Assembly: GCA_946478865.1 (NCBI GenBank) | Contig: CAMLDO010000037.1 | Location: forward strand, 1 to 18,141 | Direction: 5' to 3' | Length of the DNA stretch: 18,141 bases | DNA from: an uncultured Methylobacillus sp. | GTDB taxonomy: Bacteria; Pseudomonadota; Gammaproteobacteria; Burkholderiales; Methylophilaceae | Program-made: the position numbers and the translations under genes | Part shown: positions 14,482 to 18,141 of the stretch, piece after piece | Layout of the letters: each line of letters opens with the position of its first letter | Position numbering within the stretch: position 1 is the stretch's first letter | Notes under the pieces: model-generated | Seen by the model: only the letters and a program-made list of their open reading frames with translations | Told to the model about the DNA's origin: nothing | The model's database searches: none

Positions 14482-15971
14482 GACGAAAATGGCAAAGTGA
14501 AATGAAAGATGCCGCCGCCGGGACTGGCATCCGCCCAGAGTTCACCGCCGTTGGCCTCGACCAGCGCGCGGCTGATTGCGAGCCCCATGCCCACGCCGCG
14601 CGACTTGGTGGTGAAAAACGGATCGAATATCCGCCGAGCCTGATCGGCATCGAGACCAGGGCCGCTATCCTGTACAGTCACCAGAGCAAATTTGCGATCC
14701 GCCATGGACTGGATGCGCACGAGGATCTCCCCGTCGTCCAACCCGTGCTCGCGCATCGCCTCACACGCGTTGCGCATGAGATTGACCAGCACTTTCTGAA
14801 TCTGCAAACGGTTGGCTTTGACCGGCGCCATTTCCAGCGGAAATTCAAGCACCTCGCGATACAGCCCTAGGCCATCGCTCTGCACGACAGCGGCGGCTTC
14901 GTTCACGACTTCCGCCAGGTCCATCGGCTCGGGGATGAGATCGCCCTGATGCAGAAACTCCATGAGCTCGTGCAGCTTGCTCCCCGCACGCTGCGCCTGC
15001 TCGACACAGCAGTTTAGCGCACGTGTCAGCTTTTCCGGCGCCTCGATATGGTTCAGCTCGTGCAGCGCGACCTCGCTATAGGCCGAGAGTGCGGCCAACG
15101 GCTGGTTGAGCTCGTGGGCGATCGCGGAGGCCGTCTGCGCCGCCACCTGGCGCTTGAGCAGGGTTTCCATCGCTCCCCGCTGCTCGCGCAGCTTGAGCTC
15201 CGACTGCTTCTGCTCGGTAATTTCCTGGATCACCCCCACCACCCGCACCGGCTGCCCGTCCTCGAAAATGACTCGCCCGGTCGAGGCGATCCAGCGCGCT
15301 TCGTTGTCGCCTGGCCGCAGGACACGGAAATCAGCGCGGTACTCGCCATTGCCCGCAGGATCGAAGGCCCGCTCCAAGGCCGCCTGGCGCGGAATGCGGT
15401 CATCAGGATGTATGAGTTCGAGGAATTGTTCGTAGGTGATGCCGTCCTCCGGCAAGCCGAGAATAGCGAGCGAGCGGGCATCCCAGTGCAGCGTGTCGCT
15501 GCCGAGATCGCGGTCGAACACACCGAGCCCGGCGGCATCTTCGGCAAGACGCAGGCGCTCCTCGCTTTCCTGCAGCAGGCGCTGTGCCTCACGGTTATAG
15601 GTGGCATCGAAAAAAGAAATCAGGACGTAGGTGCGGCCCTGATGCAGCAGCGGGCTCAGGCCGATATCGACTTGCAGCTCCCGTCCATCGCGGCTCAGCG
15701 CCAGCAGATTGCGTCCACGTCCCATCGGGCGCTTCTCGGGGCGGGAAACATACTGACGCATGTAACGTTGGTGGTGTTCGCGCAAACGCGGGGGTATCAG
15801 CATCTCGACAGGCTGGCCGTGTAGCTCATCGCCAGAGTAACCGAACAACTGCCAGGCAACCGGATTGGACACCTGCATGACGCCATCGCTGTCCGCCAGC
15901 ACCAGGGCTTCTGCCGACGCTTCAAACAGGCTGTAAAAACCCAGATCTTTCAGTGGATTGGAAAATTCCAC
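14478..15971 (-). CDS. double-PAS sensor histidine kinase, FixL-like
   Basis: A 497-residue kinase without membrane spans, so a cytoplasmic sensor. PAS 1 is about residues 12-125. It contains REHHQRYMRQY and GRGRN followed by SRDGRELQVDIGLSPL; H67 aligns with the haem-binding histidine 200 of Bradyrhizobium FixL and the arginine of GRGR with FixL R220. PAS 2 is about 138-256 (LGVFDRDLGSDTLHWD, HPDDRIPRQAALERAF). The H box is AIAHELNQPL with phospho-acceptor H286. The N box is NLMRNACEAM (N401), G1 DSGPGL, F box FDPFFTTK, G2 GVGMGLAI. The start codon is GTG at 15971, preceded by GGGGGAG. It overlaps the response regulator by four bases. Oxygen or redox sensing is inferred from the FixL likeness; many non-haem PAS domains share this histidine. 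Confidence 0.92.
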   Translation of the reverse strand: MEFSNPLKDLGFYSLFEASAEALVLADSDGVMQVSNPVAWQLFGYSGDELHGQPVEMLIPPRLREHHQRYMRQYVSRPEKRPMGRGRNLLALSRDGRELQVDIGLSPLLHQGRTYVLISFFDATYNREAQRLLQESEERLRLAEDAAGLGVFDRDLGSDTLHWDARSLAILGLPEDGITYEQFLELIHPDDRIPRQAALERAFDPAGNGEYRADFRVLRPGDNEARWIASTGRVIFEDGQPVRVVGVIQEITEQKQSELKLREQRGAMETLLKRQVAAQTASAIAHELNQPLAALSAYSEVALHELNHIEAPEKLTRALNCCVEQAQRAGSKLHELMEFLHQGDLIPEPMDLAEVVNEAAAVVQSDGLGLYREVLEFPLEMAPVKANRLQIQKVLVNLMRNACEAMREHGLDDGEILVRIQSMADRKFALVTVQDSGPGLDADQARRIFDPFFTTKSRGVGMGLAISRALVEANGGELWADASPGGGIFHFTLPFSS

Positions 15972-16164
15972 CCGACTCCCCCACGTGGCCTAGCCGATAG
16001 CTTACGCCAATTGTCCGAACCTCCGCAATTCAGCTTTCCGCATACGTGCAGGCCCTTACGTGCTTACCCGCATTTTGACTTGAAACCAAGCGCGCTAAAG
16101 TGCTGTCCATCCGGTCATTAGATGATTTGTCAGGGGTTAGTTAAATCATTTCACGGAGCCCGCA
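15972..16164. promoter_or_regulatory. divergent promoter region, kinase/regulator versus DUF2934-PAS
   Basis: A 193-base divergent spacer. For the plus-strand operon a possible sigma-70 promoter is TTGACT (16075-16080) with TAAAGT (16096-16101), spacer 15, slightly short. Directly upstream of that -35 lie CGCATACGTG (16039-16048) and GCCCTTACGT (16052-16061), followed by GCTTACCC. This is the position where an activating FixJ-type regulator would bind. No convincing kinase promoter could be fixed. Confidence 0.45.
16039..16061 (+). promoter_or_regulatory. tandem CGCATACGTG / GCCCTTACGT element
   Basis: Two TACGT-containing ten-mers separated by three bases. The first recurs exactly at 13835-13844 (opposite strand, before the nitroreductase). 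The second recurs exactly at 1501-1510 (before the small membrane protein). A contracted version is at 10557-10572. Its end is 13 bases before a TTGACT -35 candidate. Suggested operator of the neighbouring two-component regulator. Confidence 0.45.
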
Positions 16165-16359
16165 ATGAAAACCAGCAGAGTCAAAAACAAGGCGGCCATC
16201 TCACCTGCCGCATTAACCATGCAACAGCAATCACAGCCTCCATCCGAGAGTATCGCCGAGCAAGTCGCAATAGCAGCGTATTTCAAGGCAGAAGCGCGAG
16301 GATTCGAACCCGGCCACGAACTCGAAGACTGGCTGGCCGCGGAAAGCGAGGTGCATTGA
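16165..16359 (+). CDS. DUF2934 domain small protein
   Basis: A 64-residue protein. The N-terminal half (MKTSRVKNKAAISPAALTMQ and a Gln/Pro/Ser stretch) is basic and probably disordered. Residues about 28-64 form the DUF2934 motif: SIAEQVAIAAYFKAEARGF followed by EPGHELEDWLAAESEV. The domain is widespread in small bacterial proteins and its function is unknown. GGAG lies eight bases before the ATG. The stop overlaps the next start by one base (TGATG), so the two products are translationally coupled. It heads the operon divergent from the kinase. Confidence 0.88.
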   Translation: MKTSRVKNKAAISPAALTMQQQSQPPSESIAEQVAIAAYFKAEARGFEPGHELEDWLAAESEVH

Positions 16360-16775
16360 TGGCTACCCAGCTAAAACCGCCTGCCACGACCGGACACGTG
16401 CATACCGAATTTACAGAATCCACCACCGACGAGCCTGCGGTATTCACTCTGGATGCCAATGGCCTAATCCGCAACTGCAACAAGGCTGCCGGTCAACTGC
16501 TCGGATGCTCCAGCAGTTTGCTGGTGTGGCAACACGTCTCGAACATCCTGCCTCAGCTGTCAGGCACAACGCTGATGCTGGACGGCCACGTCAATCCCCG
16601 ACTGCGTTTCCTCTCCCGTATCGGGCATCACTTCCAACTCGCCATTCCTGGCGGCAAGCGCGATTCAGGACGCATTTTCATCAATGATCTGGAAAATGCG
16701 GGGCGCCATATCGTCCGCCTGATCGTCTATCCCGACGGGCATCCGACACTGACTGACAGTCCTCAACACCACTAG
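16359..16775 (+). CDS. solo PAS-like domain protein
   Basis: A 138-residue protein. After a polar N-terminus (about 1-25) it has a PAS-like core: AVFTLDANGLIRNCNKAAGQ, LLGCSSSLLVWQHVSNILPQL, a less typical middle, then GRIFINDLENAGRHIVRLIV as the last strands. No output domain is present, so it is either a ligand-bound adaptor or modulator, perhaps for the neighbouring PAS kinase, or a remnant of a larger sensor. The start at 16359 is set by the TGATG overlap with DUF2934; a longer frame from 16122 would read through that gene in another frame. The PAS assignment is by pattern (DxxGxIxxxNxAxxxLxG) and is moderately sure. A terminator follows 18 bases after the stop. Confidence 0.75.
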   Translation: MATQLKPPATTGHVHTEFTESTTDEPAVFTLDANGLIRNCNKAAGQLLGCSSSLLVWQHVSNILPQLSGTTLMLDGHVNPRLRFLSRIGHHFQLAIPGGKRDSGRIFINDLENAGRHIVRLIVYPDGHPTLTDSPQHH

Positions 16776-16793
16776 CCGGCAGGCTTTCCACAG

Positions 16794-16828
16794 CGCAGGC
16801 CCATGCAATATGAGCCTGCGATTTTTTT
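16794..16828 (+). terminator. rho-independent terminator of the DUF2934-PAS operon
   Basis: Stem CGCAGGC (16794-16800) with GCCTGCG (16814-16820), seven perfect pairs. The 13-base loop can add a short inner CAT/ATG stem. It is followed by A and seven T (16822-16828). It stands 18 bases after the PAS gene stop, exactly where an intrinsic terminator is expected. Confidence 0.88.
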
Positions 16829-16956
16829 GCCGGCTGTTTGCTCTTCCGGCGAACCTTCCCCAGCCCCTCACTGTCCTTTCTGAAGTCAACCGCATCGAAA
16901 AGAAACGACGCGCCTGAACCGCGCCGACCTCCCGCCAACCCGAGACTGGGGGAAAA

Positions 16957-17748
16957 ATGAAGGAGCCCGAAACGTACCCGCATTTATGGCGCGGACTGCC
17001 GGAACGCGTGCGGCTGCCCGTACCCATGATTCCGCAGCCGGATGAAACCACCTGCGGCCCGACCTGCCTCAACGCCATCTATCGATACTGGGGAGAGGAC
17101 GAGCGCCTCCTGGATAGCATTGGTCGCACCTGGAAAATGGAACGCGGCGGCACTTTCGCGGTTTTTCTCGCCTGCGACGCCTTGCGCAAGGGTTACAAGG
17201 CGACCATTTACACCTATAACCTGCTGGTGTTCGATCCCACCTGGTTTCGGCCAGGCGTGGATATCGCCGAACGTCTGCGGGCGCAACGTGCGCTCAAGCA
17301 GGATCCCCGGCTGCAGCACGTGACCGAGGGGTATCTGGAATTCCTCAGCCTGGGCGGAAAATTGCGACTGGCCGATCTTTCACGGCACCTGATACGCGGC
17401 TGGCTGCGGCGCCGCATTCCCATACTCACCGGGCTCAGCTCGACTTTCCTGTACCGCGCACCCCGCGAGTTCGGCTTGCAGGACGTGCCGGACGATGTGC
17501 AAGGCACGCCATCCGGGCATTTTGTCATCCTCTCCGGATACGACCGCAATGCGCGGACCGTGCTGGTATCGGACCCTTATCAGCCTCATCCCTACGGCAA
17601 GCAACTGGAATACTGGATTAATATCGACCGGCTCATCGGCGCAATCATGCTGGGTATCGTCACGCACGATGCCAATATGCTGGTCATTCATTCTCCGCGC
17701 GTCACTACGGTTGGAGGGCTCGATGCAACCGCTGATCGTGGTCAATAA
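16957..17748 (+). CDS. stand-alone C39-like cysteine peptidase
   Basis: A 263-residue cytoplasmic protein with the papain-like C39 fold. Q27 (oxyanion) and C33 lie in PQPDETTCGPTCLNAIYRYWG, H188 in SGHFVILSGYD and D206 in VLVSDPYQP, so the Cys/His/Asp set is complete. No signal peptide, membrane span or ABC ATPase domain is present, unlike bacteriocin exporters in which C39 removes a double-glycine leader. Family members of this soluble kind occur beside RimK-like ATP-grasp ligases; here the RLAN/RimK gene starts 26 bases before this gene ends. The ATG has GGGGGA in front. Possible roles are hydrolysis of, or trimming before, an ATP-grasp-made amide bond; the substrate is unknown. Promoter elements were not recognised. 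Confidence 0.85.
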   Translation: MKEPETYPHLWRGLPERVRLPVPMIPQPDETTCGPTCLNAIYRYWGEDERLLDSIGRTWKMERGGTFAVFLACDALRKGYKATIYTYNLLVFDPTWFRPGVDIAERLRAQRALKQDPRLQHVTEGYLEFLSLGGKLRLADLSRHLIRGWLRRRIPILTGLSSTFLYRAPREFGLQDVPDDVQGTPSGHFVILSGYDRNARTVLVSDPYQPHPYGKQLEYWINIDRLIGAIMLGIVTHDANMLVIHSPRVTTVGGLDATADRGQ

Positions 17749-18141
17749 TCTTCCCGACTGGCCATTCGATATACCCGGCGTGCATGTCGTTTCCGCCCGC
17801 AGCTATCTCAGCGATCCCGCTTTCGGGCAGGACCGCAATTTCAAGGTTTACAACCTGTGCCGCTCGCACCACTACCAGAGCCTGGGCTATTACGTCTCGC
17901 TGCTCGCCGAAGCGCGCGGACACAAGCCGATTCCGCGTGCCAGCGCCATGGAGGACGTGCAGTCGCAGAATCAGATCCGGCTGCTGACAGGCGGTATCGA
18001 TGACCTTATCCAGCACGCGCTGGCGCCGATCAAGTCCGACCGCTTCGAGCTAAGCGTGTATTTCGGGCGCAATATCGCCCATCGCTACGACAAGCTGAGC
18101 CTGGAACTTTTCGATCTGCTGCAAGCGCCGCTGCTCAAGGC
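17723..18141 (+). CDS. RLAN-domain RimK-like ATP-grasp protein, 5' part (runs off window)
   Basis: An open frame from ATG 17723 (GGAGGG upstream, inside the end of the C39 gene) to the right edge with no stop, about 139 codons. The product begins MQPLIVVNNLPDWPFDIPG. It contains FKVYNLCRSHHYQSLGYYVS then LLAEARGHKPIPRAS, and later FELSVYFGRNIAHRYDKLS. This is the RLAN domain (RimK-like ATP-grasp N-terminal), normally followed by an ATP-grasp ligase domain that adds amino acids, often glutamate, to a protein or peptide carboxylate. The ATP-grasp part itself lies outside the window, so ligase activity is inferred from family architecture. The 26-base overlap with the C39 gene points to co-translation and joint function. 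Confidence 0.85.
   Translation, partial: MQPLIVVNNLPDWPFDIPGVHVVSARSYLSDPAFGQDRNFKVYNLCRSHHYQSLGYYVSLLAEARGHKPIPRASAMEDVQSQNQIRLLTGGIDDLIQHALAPIKSDRFELSVYFGRNIAHRYDKLSLELFDLLQAPLLK

Noticed and set aside
15048..15824. A 258-codon plus-strand open frame inside the histidine kinase
   Set aside because: Antisense shadow of the PAS and H-box region, without a start signal or known motif.
16803..16884. Short plus-strand ATG frame (about 26 codons) after the PAS gene
   Set aside because: It runs through the terminator stem and T run and lacks a ribosome binding site.
1..18141. CRISPR arrays, tRNA/rRNA genes, insertion sequences, phage or defence genes
   Set aside because: No repeat-spacer pattern, no cloverleaf-like or rRNA-like stretch, no transposase or integrase and no terminal inverted repeats were seen by eye. 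DUF3330 alone is not evidence of a transposon.

Overview
This 18.1 kb window looks like the chromosome of a Gram-negative bacterium, most likely a betaproteobacterium. The evidence is moderately high GC, dense short-gap operons, a TonB-dependent siderophore receptor, and several families I associate with Burkholderiales/Nitrosomonadales (BCAM0308-like, short HPF fused to a cold-shock domain, DUF3330, DUF2934, RLAN/RimK). Taxonomy is inferred from protein character only. No rRNA, tRNA, CRISPR array, insertion sequence or prophage gene was seen, and no gene-free stretch exceeds about 250 bases.

Left part (1-4.8 kb): an uncertain frame runs off the left edge. It is followed by alanine dehydrogenase (ald, minus), a 56-residue single-pass membrane protein (plus), and a three-gene minus-strand operon: SPFH/prohibitin-like protein, DUF808 membrane protein, NPPW-type methyltransferase. 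The last two genes overlap by one base.

Iron block (4.8-8.1 kb): a TonB-dependent siderophore receptor and a PepSY-type membrane protein 4 nt downstream form a two-gene operon. It sits behind a good -10 box overlapped by a Fur-box-like inverted repeat.

Stress block (8.1-16.8 kb): this is the most interesting part. Minus-strand genes are a nitroreductase, a CBS-pair protein, an HPF-cold-shock fusion (copy 2) and a zinc alcohol dehydrogenase, then a second HPF-cold-shock fusion (copy 1), a BCAM0308-like double-CxxC protein and a membrane-anchored zinc-ribbon protein. A small DUF3330 zinc protein lies divergently between the two groups. Just upstream of the nitroreductase is a FixL/FixJ-like pair: a double-PAS histidine kinase whose first PAS keeps a histidine at the FixL haem-ligand position, and a NarL/FixJ response regulator. 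Divergent from the kinase are a DUF2934 protein and a solo PAS protein, ended by a clear rho-independent terminator. A ten-base element, CGCATACGTG, occurs exactly both in the kinase/DUF2934 intergenic region and in front of the nitroreductase, with a variant between HPF copy 1 and DUF3330. From memory the gene set resembles the low-oxygen-activated (lxa) locus of Burkholderia cenocepacia. My working model is an oxygen- or redox-sensing two-component system that switches on ribosome hibernation, RNA chaperoning and fermentative or redox enzymes.

Right end (16.9-18.1 kb): a stand-alone C39-like cysteine peptidase with an intact Cys/His/Asp set overlaps the start of an RLAN-domain RimK-like ATP-grasp protein that runs off the window. 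This pair may be a protein- or peptide-tailoring module.
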